64,000 nucleotides of DNA from contig NZ_SKFG01000012.1 of NCBI RefSeq assembly GCF_004344915.1, positions 62,001 to 126,000 on the forward strand. The letters are read 5' to 3'. How positions within the stretch are numbered: the first letter of the stretch is position 1; every line of letters starts with the position of its first letter. The notes under the pieces were generated by a model, which had not been told where the DNA came from, made no database searches, and was given only the letters and a program-made list of their open reading frames with translations. This document shows positions 7,875-21,682 of the stretch, in pieces. Position numbers and translations under genes: made by a program. Origin of the DNA: Paenibacillus albiflavus. Its GTDB lineage: Bacteria > Bacillota > Bacilli > Paenibacillales > NBRC-103111.

Positions 7875-9605
7875 ATGGTGTTTGAGCTAAAAGTGGATAA
7901 TTACGTTGTAGAAGAAATGGAAGATGCACAGCTGGTGCAGTTATCGCAATCTGGTAATCGGGAGGCTTTTGGTGAACTTGTCCGTAGACACCGTGCCAAA
8001 GTATATGGGTATGCGCAATCGATAACCCAAGAACGTTACATGGCGGAGGACATTGTTCAAGATGCACTTGTAAGAGCTTTTCTCCATTTAGGAAAGCTTG
8101 TTGAACCTAGTCGGTTCTTACCGTGGCTGCATCGTATCGTGCGCAATCAAGCGTATACGAAGCTCAAAAGTCGGGTTCAAACTTCAGAACGAGTTTTCTC
8201 AAGCTTACGCGTGGCAGAGGAAGATTCAGAAGAAGGACGATTCCAAGATCTCGATTACATTCTGCATCGGTTAACTCGCACGATGTCTGCAGATAGCGCT
8301 GGCAATCTACCAGAGGAACGAATCGTTCGCCAAGAGATTCTAGAAACGATTATCAACATGCTTAATTGCTTGAGCGAACGTGAAAGACGCATATTCGAGT
8401 CGCATTTCTTTGACCATCTATCTCCACAAGAAATTGCGAAGCTGTTTCAGCTATCATCTGCTAATGTCTATCAAATTCTATCTCGTTCTCGTAAAAAAGT
8501 GATGCAAGAGAAGGTCCGAATCGTTGTTGACCACTATATGAAAAATAGAAGGGATTTGAATTTAATGAGCAAATTAACTTTAACTACACATGAACATACA
8601 ACTCGTACTTGGACGACAGCTGCTAGTGCGATTCACCACGTCCTGAAATATACGGATAAACAATATTCACTGCCTATGGTAATGGGATTAACTGGATTTG
8701 CCTTTCAAAATATAATTTTTGGTGAAGATGTAAATATTGCCGGACCTACCCTGTTTCACTTTGATAGTGTGATTAAGAGAGGTTTGCGTAATCTCGGTTA
8801 TGAAGCTGTATCCGTCGAAGGCATGAAAGCAGAAGTCGGCCCAAATGCCAATCTGATCGCACCATCACTAATGACGTCTGAAGCGGCAGAAAAAAGACCG
8901 ATGCATGATCTGCTGCCGAATGCACTTGATCTGATCCATCGCTCCATTAATCGTGGTTATCCAGTTGTTGCATGGGATGTATTCATACCTGAATTTGGCG
9001 TTATTTATGGGTATGACGATGAACAGCAAACGCTTTATGCTGCTGATGTCTCCAAGGAGGGCACCCTATCTTATAACCACCTAGGCAGAAGTTTGACTAG
9101 CGATTTATTTGTGGTTGCGATCGATTCGGAGCGAGCTATCGATCCCGCTGCAAGCTTACGCAGTGCTCTGGATATGATCCTAGAACATTATGCAGGCAAA
9201 GATACCTTATGCGTTCCAAACAGCGCACATGGCATCGCTGCATATGATCTGTGGATCTCCGCATTCCGTAATGGACAAATTGAGCCTAACGGTAACTCGT
9301 ATTGCCTGGCTGTCGTGCATGATGCTCGCCTATACGCAACAGCATTCTTGCAAGAGCTAAGTACCACTTGGAAAGGTGATTCACCAGAGGCAGATCAGAT
9401 TCGCACACTTTGTGCAGATGCGGCTGCTGTATATAAGCAAATTGCAGAGGAATTAGACAAACTGGTTACGCGTTTCCCATTCCCTGTTGGCGGAGAGCCT
9501 AATAACCCTGCTATGCTAGAGGAGAATATCAAAGAGCTTGAAAATATAAAAGCATTAGAGCAGCAAGCCGTTGCGATCCTAGAGCAGATTCGCGAACTGC
9601 TATAA
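7875..9605 (+). CDS. ECF sigma factor fused to a BtrH-like C-terminal domain
   Basis: 576 residues, about three times a normal ECF sigma factor. Sigma region 2 is at about 30-100 (AFGELVRRHRAKVYGYAQSI, AEDIVQDALVRAF) and region 4 at about 163-215 (LSERERRIFESHFFDHLSPQEIAKLFQLS). From about 240 to the end follows a large domain with HHVLKYTDKQYSLPMVMGLTGFAFQNI, PVVAWDVFIPEFGVIYGYDDEQQ and a long helical tail. This resembles the N-terminal domain of BtrH and related papain-like proteins, but I see no Cys-based catalytic motif. Large C-terminal extensions in ECF factors usually replace a separate anti-sigma factor or act as sensors; here a ligand-binding switch is inferred. No anti-sigma gene is adjacent. 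The ATG at 7875 has GAGGATGG eight bases upstream. Confidence 0.8.
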   Translation: MVFELKVDNYVVEEMEDAQLVQLSQSGNREAFGELVRRHRAKVYGYAQSITQERYMAEDIVQDALVRAFLHLGKLVEPSRFLPWLHRIVRNQAYTKLKSRVQTSERVFSSLRVAEEDSEEGRFQDLDYILHRLTRTMSADSAGNLPEERIVRQEILETIINMLNCLSERERRIFESHFFDHLSPQEIAKLFQLSSANVYQILSRSRKKVMQEKVRIVVDHYMKNRRDLNLMSKLTLTTHEHTTRTWTTAASAIHHVLKYTDKQYSLPMVMGLTGFAFQNIIFGEDVNIAGPTLFHFDSVIKRGLRNLGYEAVSVEGMKAEVGPNANLIAPSLMTSEAAEKRPMHDLLPNALDLIHRSINRGYPVVAWDVFIPEFGVIYGYDDEQQTLYAADVSKEGTLSYNHLGRSLTSDLFVVAIDSERAIDPAASLRSALDMILEHYAGKDTLCVPNSAHGIAAYDLWISAFRNGQIEPNGNSYCLAVVHDARLYATAFLQELSTTWKGDSPEADQIRTLCADAAAVYKQIAEELDKLVTRFPFPVGGEPNNPAMLEENIKELENIKALEQQAVAILEQIRELL

Positions 9606-9665
9606 GAACAGGGTTGCCCTAGTCGAATATGGCTTGGGCAGCTTCCTAAAAACCCAGTGTCCGCA

Positions 9666-9854
9666 TTAGAATGTAAAACATGCAGTCAAATTCCACCATA
9701 TTGCCAAGTTGTAACTTTTGAATGCATTCCCTACATTCAAATATTGGAAAATCAGCAAATATCACGAAAAACATGAAATTAGCCTGCACAAAGTGCAGGC
9801 TAATTTAATAATTCCCTTCATATCCGTCATTTGACTGTATGAAATACATGCTAA
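9666..9854. repeat. Four-palindrome intergenic element, copy 1
   Basis: Four 25-bp units, each a 10-5-10 imperfect palindrome, at 9666-9690, 9717-9741, 9779-9803 and 9830-9854; starts are 51, 62 and 51 bp apart, spacers 26, 37 and 26 bp. Arms: TTAGAATGTA/TGCAGTCAAA; TTTGAATGCA/TACATTCAAA; TTAGCCTGCA/TGCAGGCTAA (perfect); TTTGACTGTA/TACATGCTAA. It fills the gap between the convergent sigma-factor gene and nhaC. The reverse complement aligns unit by unit with copy 2 (41129-41318). The perfect third unit could also act as a weak terminator. Confidence 0.85.
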
Positions 9855-9861
9855 CGATACA

Positions 9862-11265
9862 TCATGCACGTTCGTTCTTTTTAGCCCATTCAATTGCACC
9901 ACCTAGGCTAATTTTCTTCAGCTTAGGCGTGTACGCATAAATGAGTGTTATAAAAGGTGAAAGCCATAGGAATGTTGCATATGGCGTGTAATCAATGACC
10001 GATACGCCTAATGTTGCTGCAAAGAATGCACCGCTCACTCCCCATGGAACTAAAGGATTCATTAAGGTTCCACAATCCTCTAACGTACGTGATAGAGTTT
10101 TCATCGGAATGTGACGCTTGGTGAACTCATCTTTGAACATTTGACCTGGCAATAAAATCGATAGATACTGCTCGCCCGTTAACGCGTTAACAGCAATTGA
10201 GGAACTACCTGCAGCCAGCACCATATGACTTGGATTATGCAATGGCCTAATCACGCGTTCGAATAATGAACGAATGACTCCACAATGCTGCAAGAGACCA
10301 CCTAGAGCAAGTGCGATAATGATCAAAGAGATTGACGAAGTCATCGACTGCAAACCGCCGCGATGAACGATAGAAGCAACGATGTCACTTGCGACCTCGC
10401 CTTTGTAGCCACTTTGCATCACTTGCAACCACATCGATACATCTGCATTTCCCTGAACAAGCCAGGTTACGAGTAAACCTGATCCTATTCCTATTATTAG
10501 TGTTGGTATAATAGGCTTTCTTCTGATTGAGCAGTACAATACCGCAGCAGGTGATAGAATGGTCAGAAGATTAATATGGAAACTATCTTGAAGCGATGCT
10601 TGCATTGTAGCAATCGACGACAACTCAATACCTTCACTTTGTGGTATGAAAAAAAAGAAGCAAGCTGTTACAATGAACGAAGGTATGGTTGTATACAGCA
10701 TATTACTAATATGCGTAAAAATCGGAACCCCCGTTACCGCAGGGGCAAAATTCGTCGTATCAGACAAAGGCGACATTTTATCCCCGAAACATGCCCCAGA
10801 AATAATCGCGCCTGCAGCAATCAAAGGATTAATGCCAATAGCGAGCGCCATTCCCATTAATGCAACCCCAACGGTACTCACAGTTGTAAAAGAGCTGCCC
10901 GTCAACATCGATACAACAACTGTAATAATAAGTGTGCTTAACGCAAACTGCTGTGGGCTAATATATTCAAGACCATAGTACAAGATCGTAGGTACCGTTC
11001 CACTCATCATCCAAACGGCAATCAGCACACCGATTAACCCCAGAATAATGATCGGCATAATCGCCGACTGAATTCCTTTGAGCATTGCAGCCTGCAGCTC
11101 ATCCCAGCTAAATCCAAACAAATACAATAAAGTTGCAATAATCGCTGTCCCAATCAGCAAAGGTATATGTGGCTCTGACTTTAGAATGAACATGGCGAAG
11201 AATAATAACAGAAACATTCCAATAAATAAAATAAGACTTTGGCTAAATCTAGGTTGTTTAGACAT
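9862..11265 (-). CDS. nhaC: Second NhaC-family Na+/H+ antiporter
   Basis: 467 residues, about 11-12 membrane segments. The same core as the first copy is visible: GSSFTTVSTVGVALMGMA and SGACFGDKMSPLSDTTNFA (about residues 155-175). It would exchange Na+ for H+, or could serve in malate-lactate exchange as some NhaC-family members do (MleN). It stands alone, not beside tyramine genes, with ribosome site AAGGAG before the ATG. It differs much from the copy at 792-2171, so the two are old paralogs and not a recent duplication. The stop codon lies only 8 bp from the four-palindrome element. Confidence 0.85.
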   Translation of the reverse strand: MSKQPRFSQSLILFIGMFLLLFFAMFILKSEPHIPLLIGTAIIATLLYLFGFSWDELQAAMLKGIQSAIMPIIILGLIGVLIAVWMMSGTVPTILYYGLEYISPQQFALSTLIITVVVSMLTGSSFTTVSTVGVALMGMALAIGINPLIAAGAIISGACFGDKMSPLSDTTNFAPAVTGVPIFTHISNMLYTTIPSFIVTACFFFFIPQSEGIELSSIATMQASLQDSFHINLLTILSPAAVLYCSIRRKPIIPTLIIGIGSGLLVTWLVQGNADVSMWLQVMQSGYKGEVASDIVASIVHRGGLQSMTSSISLIIIALALGGLLQHCGVIRSLFERVIRPLHNPSHMVLAAGSSSIAVNALTGEQYLSILLPGQMFKDEFTKRHIPMKTLSRTLEDCGTLMNPLVPWGVSGAFFAATLGVSVIDYTPYATFLWLSPFITLIYAYTPKLKKISLGGAIEWAKKNERA

Positions 11266-11416
11266 GATGTGTAGCTCCTTAATTATCTAACTATAAAATT
11301 TTCAAGTTACTTAATGACTTTTAAGCTTACACGCTTTTACGCGATTAAGTATAATAGCACAATATAATAGAGAAGCACCTATTCGTCAAACGTCAAAATG
11401 TGGAATGCACGTTACT

Positions 11417-12478
11417 TTAATAAATAATGCAGCTAAATAACCCATTTAAAGGCTTGTGAATGATCTTTTTCCGAATCAAATCCTCTGTAACAAATGAATA
11501 CAGAAAATGATAATACCAAATAAACCATTCTTCAAATGTTGTTTCGTTAGCATATTCCGATTTCAAGTAGCAAGCATTCAGCTTAGAACGATAGTTATCC
11601 AAAATCAGAATCAATTCCTCTTTGATGAGATCCGCAATAGAATTTAAGGATTCAAATTCTTTTGTACTTAGAACAGGAATGCTAACCTTGCCATTTGCAA
11701 CCAAATTTAGCTTTTCAAATCCGCTGACCCAAGTTGGTTCAAGCTCCATTTTGCCTTCTGCAACATGAAGGATATGCTGCAAGAGTATCCCCTTATAATC
11801 TGCCTTGTCAGATAGGGCACCAAATAACTCGAACGCTTTCTCCTTAGTTAAGGTTACTAGATTAAGCCCACCATAGCGATCATTTCCGTACATACAATAT
11901 CCAACATCACTCCATTTTTCATAGTGATTACCATATATTCCGTAAGCCTCAAGAGGATCATTAGCATCCTTCTCCATGATTGCCAAGTAATATTGTTTTC
12001 CATTCCGATCAGGACGATCCTTTTGCAAAAAATCACTTTCCACATGATCAATCTGAATGCAATCCAACAATACATCACTCAAGATAAACAAGGAGATATC
12101 TTCAAATGCGAAAGATTGGAACGCATCAATTCGATAAGTTTGCTCTCTAATGAAAGTTAAGTTCTTCTCAATTAAGGCCGCAATTTCTCCTCCTAATTCC
12201 GTGCACTGTCGATATAGGTCTTCACCATTTTCCTGCAAAATAACAGGGAATGTAGGTAGATAGCCCTGCTCTACTTTCTTGATTAATCCTTCCTGCAGCA
12301 AAAGCTCATAATACTCCTTCAGCTTTGATTGTGAAATAACCAAGGTATCTTTAATATCACTCTCTGTTCTCCTAGCATGCAGCATCACACAGAGCATATC
12401 CAGATTATTCTGACCAAGATTCACACTTGGAGAGTTATTGCCCCTTGATATCATTTTGACTTCATAAACATTAGCCAT
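11417..12478 (-). CDS. Unknown protein with N-terminal winged-helix-like region
   Basis: 353 residues from the ATG at 12478, chosen because GGGTGG lies just upstream; a start at 12541 would run through a terminator stem and is unlikely. Residues about 20-75 (LGQNNLDMLCVMLHARRTESDIKDTLVISQSKLKEYYELLLQEGLIKKVEQGYLP in outline) look like a winged helix. The rest is acidic, mixed alpha/beta and soluble, with no motif I recognise. A DNA-binding role is possible but the domain could be a pseudo-HTH. No partner gene is close, and only about 50 bp separate it from the maltose-operon terminator. Confidence 0.6.
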   Translation of the reverse strand: MANVYEVKMISRGNNSPSVNLGQNNLDMLCVMLHARRTESDIKDTLVISQSKLKEYYELLLQEGLIKKVEQGYLPTFPVILQENGEDLYRQCTELGGEIAALIEKNLTFIREQTYRIDAFQSFAFEDISLFILSDVLLDCIQIDHVESDFLQKDRPDRNGKQYYLAIMEKDANDPLEAYGIYGNHYEKWSDVGYCMYGNDRYGGLNLVTLTKEKAFELFGALSDKADYKGILLQHILHVAEGKMELEPTWVSGFEKLNLVANGKVSIPVLSTKEFESLNSIADLIKEELILILDNYRSKLNACYLKSEYANETTFEEWFIWYYHFLYSFVTEDLIRKKIIHKPLNGLFSCIIY

Positions 12479-12525
12479 TACAACATACCACCCGTTATGT
12501 AAATTTTCAGAAAATAACAAAAACC

Positions 12526-12560
12526 AAAAACACCCTCCCAATCTACTGATTAAGAGGGTG
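12526..12560 (-). terminator. Terminator of the maltose operon
   Basis: CACCCTC (minus, 12560-12554) pairs with GAGGGTG (12537-12531), followed by TTTTTGGTTTTT. It closes the minus-strand operon that starts at 21419. Confidence 0.7.
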
Positions 12561-12578
12561 AATTCTATTATAACGGAA

Positions 12579-17202
<4,624 letters not shown>

Positions 17203-17214
17203 CTTCCATTCCTC

Positions 17215-18033
17215 CTACTTCACGGACCCTTGCGTAATACCAGCAATAATTTGCCTTTGGGCAAAGAAATAAATAACAATTATAGGAATGATGGCAAGCG
17301 TTAGACCTGCAAGCGCCAAGTGCCATTGCTTCGTGTATTCCCCAAAGAAATAGAACATCTTAAGTGGAATTGTCTGCATGCCTTCCTGATTGATAACGAG
17401 TGATGGCAAGAGATAGTCATTCCATATCCAAATAATGTTAAGAATTCCCACTGTAACCGTGATCGGTTTAAGCATCGGGAAAACGATGCGCCAGAACGTC
17501 TGGAATGTGTTGCAGCCGTCAATTGTCGCAGCTTCATCCAATGTTACTGGAATACCCTTAAGTGAACCATGGAACAAGAAAATCGATAAGCTTGATCCAA
17601 AGCCCAGATACATAATCATGAGACCTACACGATTGAGCATTCCGGCTCCACCGAATAATTCAATAAGTGGAATCATGACGGATTGGAATGGAATCAGCAT
17701 AGCCGCAGCAAAGATCAAGAAGATCACGCCACTCAATTTCGTTCTTGTTCTGGATAGTGCGTATGCACCCATCGATGCAAAGATAATGATTACCGCAACA
17801 CTAATGACGGAGATCATTAAAGAGTTGAAGAATGTACTTGCAAAATCCAGCTGCTGCGCAGCCTTCGTATAGTTCGCAAACGTAATTTCACTAGGTAAGC
17901 CAAGTGTATCGCTGAATATTTCCTTCTTGGTTTTAAGGGAGTTAACAAGCATTAAATAGAAGGGAGAGATCCAGATAATACCGAGTAAAATTCCCAATAT
18001 TTCAAGAAATAGATTCTTTCTTCTTCTTAGCAT
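17215..18033 (-). CDS. Sugar ABC transporter permease, MalG type
   Basis: 272 residues, six hydrophobic segments. The permease EAA loop, which contacts the ATPase, reads DEAATIDGCNTFQTFWRIVFPMLKP in outline (about residues 165-190). It forms the membrane channel with the MalF-type subunit encoded just upstream; its ATG shares a base with the stop of that gene (TAATG). It belongs to the CUT1 family for oligosaccharides. No ATPase gene lies in the operon; in related bacteria a shared MsmX-type ATPase serves several such transporters, which is the likely case here. Confidence 0.9.
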   Translation of the reverse strand: MLRRRKNLFLEILGILLGIIWISPFYLMLVNSLKTKKEIFSDTLGLPSEITFANYTKAAQQLDFASTFFNSLMISVISVAVIIIFASMGAYALSRTRTKLSGVIFLIFAAAMLIPFQSVMIPLIELFGGAGMLNRVGLMIMYLGFGSSLSIFLFHGSLKGIPVTLDEAATIDGCNTFQTFWRIVFPMLKPITVTVGILNIIWIWNDYLLPSLVINQEGMQTIPLKMFYFFGEYTKQWHLALAGLTLAIIPIIVIYFFAQRQIIAGITQGSVK

Positions 18034-18908
18034 TACATCTCCACCTCACGCTTCTTGTTGAAATAAACCTGAGTTAAGGCGATGGCAGCCACAATAATGA
18101 AGAAAATAACTGCTTTAGCCTGCGCGTAGGCCATAAGATTCTCACTAAACGCAGTCTTATAAATATTCATTGCGACCATCTGCGTTGAGTTGTAAGGACC
18201 TCCGCCTGTAAGAGACAAGTTCTGATCGTACAATTTGAACGAGTTTGATAAGGTAAGGAATAAGCTGACTGTGAATGCCGGTGCAACAAGTGGAAATACA
18301 ATGTGACGGAATCTTTGCCATGCACTCGCGCCATCAATTTCTGCTGCTTCAACCATATCCTGAGGAACATTCTCCAAGTAAGCCACATAGATAACCATGA
18401 TATAACCAGACATTTGCCAACTCATCAGAATGACAAGTCCCCAGAAGCTTGTTGTCGGAGTCGATAACCAAGCTTGCAGTGCTTCAATTCCAAATAAGGA
18501 ACCAATCGCGGCGAATGCTTTGATGAAAATAAATTGCCAGATAAAACCGAGAATCAAACCACCAATTAGGTTTGGCATGAAGAATACTGTTCTAAGTAAG
18601 TTTTTGGATTTGATCTTAGAAGTTACAACTAACGCTAAACCAAGACCGATTACATTGATAAAGATAATTGCTACGACTGAGAATTTAGTAGTAAACCAAA
18701 GTGAATTAAGGAATACGTCATCCTTAAACAGTTTGGTGTAATTTTCGAATCCAATAATAGTTGCTGAACCTATACCGCCAATACCGTTCCAATCTGTGAA
18801 AGAGTAATAAATACCATATATCAATGGCAGACATACGACGAAAAATAAAGCAATGAGTGTAGGAGCTAGAAACAGCCAGAATGACAGGCTATTCTTGTTG
18901 CTTTTCAT
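18033..18908 (-). CDS. Sugar ABC transporter permease, MalF type
   Basis: 291 residues from the ATG at 18908, with GGAGGG upstream; a longer frame to 18953 lacks a ribosome site. Six membrane segments and the EAA loop (VEAAEIDGASAWQRFRHIVFPLVAP in outline, about 195-220). It pairs with the MalG-type permease and the binding protein of the same operon for maltose or maltodextrin uptake. CUT1 family. The N-terminus LSFWLFLAPTLIALFFVVCLPLIYGI is the typical first span. Confidence 0.9.
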   Translation of the reverse strand: MKSNKNSLSFWLFLAPTLIALFFVVCLPLIYGIYYSFTDWNGIGGIGSATIIGFENYTKLFKDDVFLNSLWFTTKFSVVAIIFINVIGLGLALVVTSKIKSKNLLRTVFFMPNLIGGLILGFIWQFIFIKAFAAIGSLFGIEALQAWLSTPTTSFWGLVILMSWQMSGYIMVIYVAYLENVPQDMVEAAEIDGASAWQRFRHIVFPLVAPAFTVSLFLTLSNSFKLYDQNLSLTGGGPYNSTQMVAMNIYKTAFSENLMAYAQAKAVIFFIIVAAIALTQVYFNKKREVEM

Positions 18909-19026
18909 GAAATACCCTCCTCTTGAAGTAAGGAAACTGCGAGTTAGATGCATAACATCTCTTTATAAATAAAGTGGCTGCTAGAGCCACCTTATTTACA
19001 AAGAAGTTATACCTGAATGTAACTAC

Positions 19027-20331
19027 TTATTGTCTAGCTGCTTTCCAAGTATCCTTAGCATTTTTAACTAATTGATCCCAAGGAAGCTTACCACTGATGT
19101 ACTGTTGAATATCAGCACCTAGCTTGTCCATACCCCATGCACTTGGATAGCCCATGAATACCCAGCTTGATGTTTTACCCTCTTGAGCGAATCTGTACAC
19201 TTCTCTGGAGATTGGATCTGCGATTTTTGCAGTGTCATAGCCATCATATGCTGGTACGAATTTGAAATCTTCCAATACAGCACGCTTACCTTCGTCAGAA
19301 GTGTATAGCCAGTCTAAGAAGTCTTTACTTGCTTTCTTAGTTGCGTCATCTTTGCTTTCGTTAACTGCCCAGTACATTGGAATACCTACTGGAACTACAT
19401 CTTCTTTAACGCCTTGAACCGGAATTGGCAATAGACCTACATTATTGTCTGCAAAATCTTTGTCAATATCCGCAATTGCGTTATATACCCAGTTACCTTG
19501 TTGTGTAATCGCTACTTTGCCTTGGGAGAATAGCTCTTCCACTTGTCTTGAATAGTCAAGGCTTACAGTTGGTTGAACAGAGTATTTTTGTTGTAAGTCG
19601 ATCATTTTCTTCAATTGATCTTGGTATTTGAACTCAATTTCTTTGGCTTGATATACTTTGTTGATATCGTTATCGAATTCAGCTGCAAAGAATGGGTTTG
19701 ATAAATGCAAGCCTGTAATCCAAGTTTCTTTAGCTGCAAAAGCAAATGGTGCTTCGATGCCTATATCTTTTTTCTTCGCATCTAAAGTTTCAACTGCTTT
19801 AACTAAAGCATCATAGGATGTGATTGTAGCTGGATCGATACCTGCTTTTTTGAACACTTCTTTGTTATATAGCAATCCGTAGCCTTCTTGGGAGAATGGC
19901 AAGCCATAAGTTTTATTATCAACAGTTACACCTGTTAATGAACCAGATAGTGCTTTCTTAGCTGCTTCTGTATCTGAAAGATCTGCTAGCTTATTCTTCC
20001 AGTCTGCAACGTCTTGAGGTCCACCTACGTTAAAGATAGCTGGCTCTGCACCTGAAGCAAATTTAGCTTTGAGGGAAGCGCCATAATCGTCACCGCCGCC
20101 AACTGTGCTAATATTAATTTTTACGTTTGGATTAGCTTTTTCGTACGCTTTAGCTACTGCTTCAAACTGATCTTTAAACTCAACTTTAAACTGGTAAATG
20201 TCAATTACAGTTTGTCCACCTGGTGCTGGTGATGCAGTATTCTCAGTTCCTGTTTTGGAACCACAACCTGCCAAAGATCCAAGTACTAATGCACTTGCTG
20301 TTGCAATAATTACCCCTTTTTTCATGCTCAT
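19027..20331 (-). CDS. Maltose/maltodextrin-type ABC substrate-binding lipoprotein
   Basis: 434 residues from the ATG at 20331, placed by the AGAGGAGG site 11 bases upstream. Signal peptide with lipobox LGSLAGC; a Thr/Pro-rich linker follows (TGTENTASPAPGGQ). The mature protein is a family 1 extracellular sugar-binding protein (EAVAKAYEKANPNVKINIS, GLPFSQEGYGLLYNKEVFKKAGID). It binds the sugar outside and delivers it to the two permeases encoded downstream. Maltose or maltodextrin is inferred from the phosphorylase and glucosidase genes of the same operon. Confidence 0.9.
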   Translation of the reverse strand: MSMKKGVIIATASALVLGSLAGCGSKTGTENTASPAPGGQTVIDIYQFKVEFKDQFEAVAKAYEKANPNVKINISTVGGGDDYGASLKAKFASGAEPAIFNVGGPQDVADWKNKLADLSDTEAAKKALSGSLTGVTVDNKTYGLPFSQEGYGLLYNKEVFKKAGIDPATITSYDALVKAVETLDAKKKDIGIEAPFAFAAKETWITGLHLSNPFFAAEFDNDINKVYQAKEIEFKYQDQLKKMIDLQQKYSVQPTVSLDYSRQVEELFSQGKVAITQQGNWVYNAIADIDKDFADNNVGLLPIPVQGVKEDVVPVGIPMYWAVNESKDDATKKASKDFLDWLYTSDEGKRAVLEDFKFVPAYDGYDTAKIADPISREVYRFAQEGKTSSWVFMGYPSAWGMDKLGADIQQYISGKLPWDQLVKNAKDTWKAARQ

Positions 20332-20399
20332 TGCTTGTAATGCCTCCTCTTTGATGACACAAATATTTATAAACACTGCCTAAGCAGTATTCATCGATA

Positions 20400-21419
20400 T
20401 TAAGATGTTGCAGATTCACGCTTGATCAATTCATGCTCTACGATGACTTTGTGCTCGACCTTCTTATTATTCATAAGATCAATCAGCATCTGGCAAGAGC
20501 GCGTTCCAATTTCCTCTGAAAATATTTCGATACTGCTAATACATAGACTTGCGTTGAAAAAGTACGAACTGTGATTAAATCCAGCAATTCTTACATCCCT
20601 AGGAATCTGAATGCCTAGCTGCGTCAACTGCTCAATCACTAAGCTGCCAACCTGATCATCCATTACAATAATGGCATCCGGTTGATCGCCGGAATTATAA
20701 ATATCTTTCAATTCGACTAAAGACTCGTTGTACGAGATATCTGTAATCACAAATCGCTCACTATTCTCTAACAAATTGTGATCATTAAGCGCTTTCTTAT
20801 AGCCGTTTAAACGGTTAACAGTAACGACAGATTTAAGGGTTCCACCGATAAACCCAATTTTATTCTTACCTAGTGAGATCAAATAATTCGTCAAATCGTA
20901 CGAAGCTTGAAAATTATCATTATCCACACTATAAATCTCATGCTCGTCGTTATAGCTACCGATTAGCACAAACGGAAACTTAGCTTCTACTAATGCTTTA
21001 ATCCCCAAGTCCTTGACCTGAGATCTCATAAGAATAATGCCATCTACCTTCTTGCCATTTATAAAGCGGCGAATAACATCAACTTCAGAAACTTTATTCG
21101 TAGAAATGAGAATGTCGTAACCGTTTTCACTAGCTACAGTACAGATCCCTCGAAGTGATTCCTGAAAAAAGGATGACGCATAGAACGCTTCAGCATCTTG
21201 TATTGGCATTACAATCCCAATCGTCTTAGTCGACTTATTGGCGAGACTCCTTGCTACTTCATTCGGATGATATCCAAGCTCTTCAATAATTGCGTAGACT
21301 TGATCTTTCGTCTTCTGGCTTATTCTTGGATGGTCGGATAGCACTCTGGATACCGTAGACTTGGAAACGCCTGCAAGTTCAGCAATAGTTGAAAGAGTCG
21401 TGTTTTTCGAAGTTTCCAT
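20400..21419 (-). CDS. LacI-family repressor of the maltose operon
   Basis: 339 residues. The LacI DNA-binding head is at 8-60 (TIAELAGVSKSTVSRVLSDHPRISQKT, hinge ELGYHPNEVARSLA), followed by a periplasmic-binding-protein-like effector domain. It is the first gene of the operon and its promoter region carries two LacI-type palindromes (21450-21467 and 21505-21522), so it most likely represses its own operon until a maltose-derived inducer binds. Only 68 bp separate it from the revised start of the binding-protein gene. It resembles MalR-type regulators. Confidence 0.9.
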   Translation of the reverse strand: METSKNTTLSTIAELAGVSKSTVSRVLSDHPRISQKTKDQVYAIIEELGYHPNEVARSLANKSTKTIGIVMPIQDAEAFYASSFFQESLRGICTVASENGYDILISTNKVSEVDVIRRFINGKKVDGIILMRSQVKDLGIKALVEAKFPFVLIGSYNDEHEIYSVDNDNFQASYDLTNYLISLGKNKIGFIGGTLKSVVTVNRLNGYKKALNDHNLLENSERFVITDISYNESLVELKDIYNSGDQPDAIIVMDDQVGSLVIEQLTQLGIQIPRDVRIAGFNHSSYFFNASLCISSIEIFSEEIGTRSCQMLIDLMNNKKVEHKVIVEHELIKRESATS

Positions 21420-21449
21420 TGACCCTCCTGGCTTTGCACAAATTCAATC

Positions 21450-21467
21450 TGTGCAACCGATTGCGCA
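21450..21467. promoter_or_regulatory. LacI-type operator O1
   Basis: TGTGCAACCGATTGCGCA, an imperfect palindrome with the CAACCGRTTG core centred at 21458/21459. It lies in the leader of the lacI operon, about 55 bp downstream of O2. Confidence 0.75.
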
Positions 21468-21504
21468 ATTTATCTTTAACCGGCTCACAACGATTTCGAT
21501 ACGT

Positions 21505-21522
21505 TGTGCAACCGGTTGAATT
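21505..21522. promoter_or_regulatory. LacI-type operator O2 over the transcription start
   Basis: TGTGCAACCGGTTGAATT, core CAACCGGTTG perfectly palindromic. It begins just after the proposed -10 (21529-21524), a placement that blocks initiation. The 55-bp spacing to O1 (about five helical turns) would allow a DNA loop. Confidence 0.75.
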
Positions 21523-21523
21523 A

Positions 21524-21552
21524 ACATTATCACTAATTTATTCTTCTGTCAA
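21524..21552 (-). promoter_or_regulatory. Promoter of the maltose operon
   Basis: Minus strand: -35 TTGACA (21552-21547), 17-bp spacer, -10 TAATGT (21529-21524) preceded by GTGA. The -35 is consensus; the -10 is weak. Confidence 0.6.
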
Positions 21553-21682
21553 ACGGATATCAACTAAAATTAGGATTACTACCTATTTTTCACATATAAT
21601 TCCTGCTTCTTGAATAAATTATACGCCCATCGATCATTCTAATAAGGAATACACGCAATCAATCTAATTGGAGGCGAATGAG

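Noticed and set aside
12479-12541. Longer start for the unknown protein at 11417-12478
   Set aside because: The extension would be translated from within a terminator stem and has no ribosome site.
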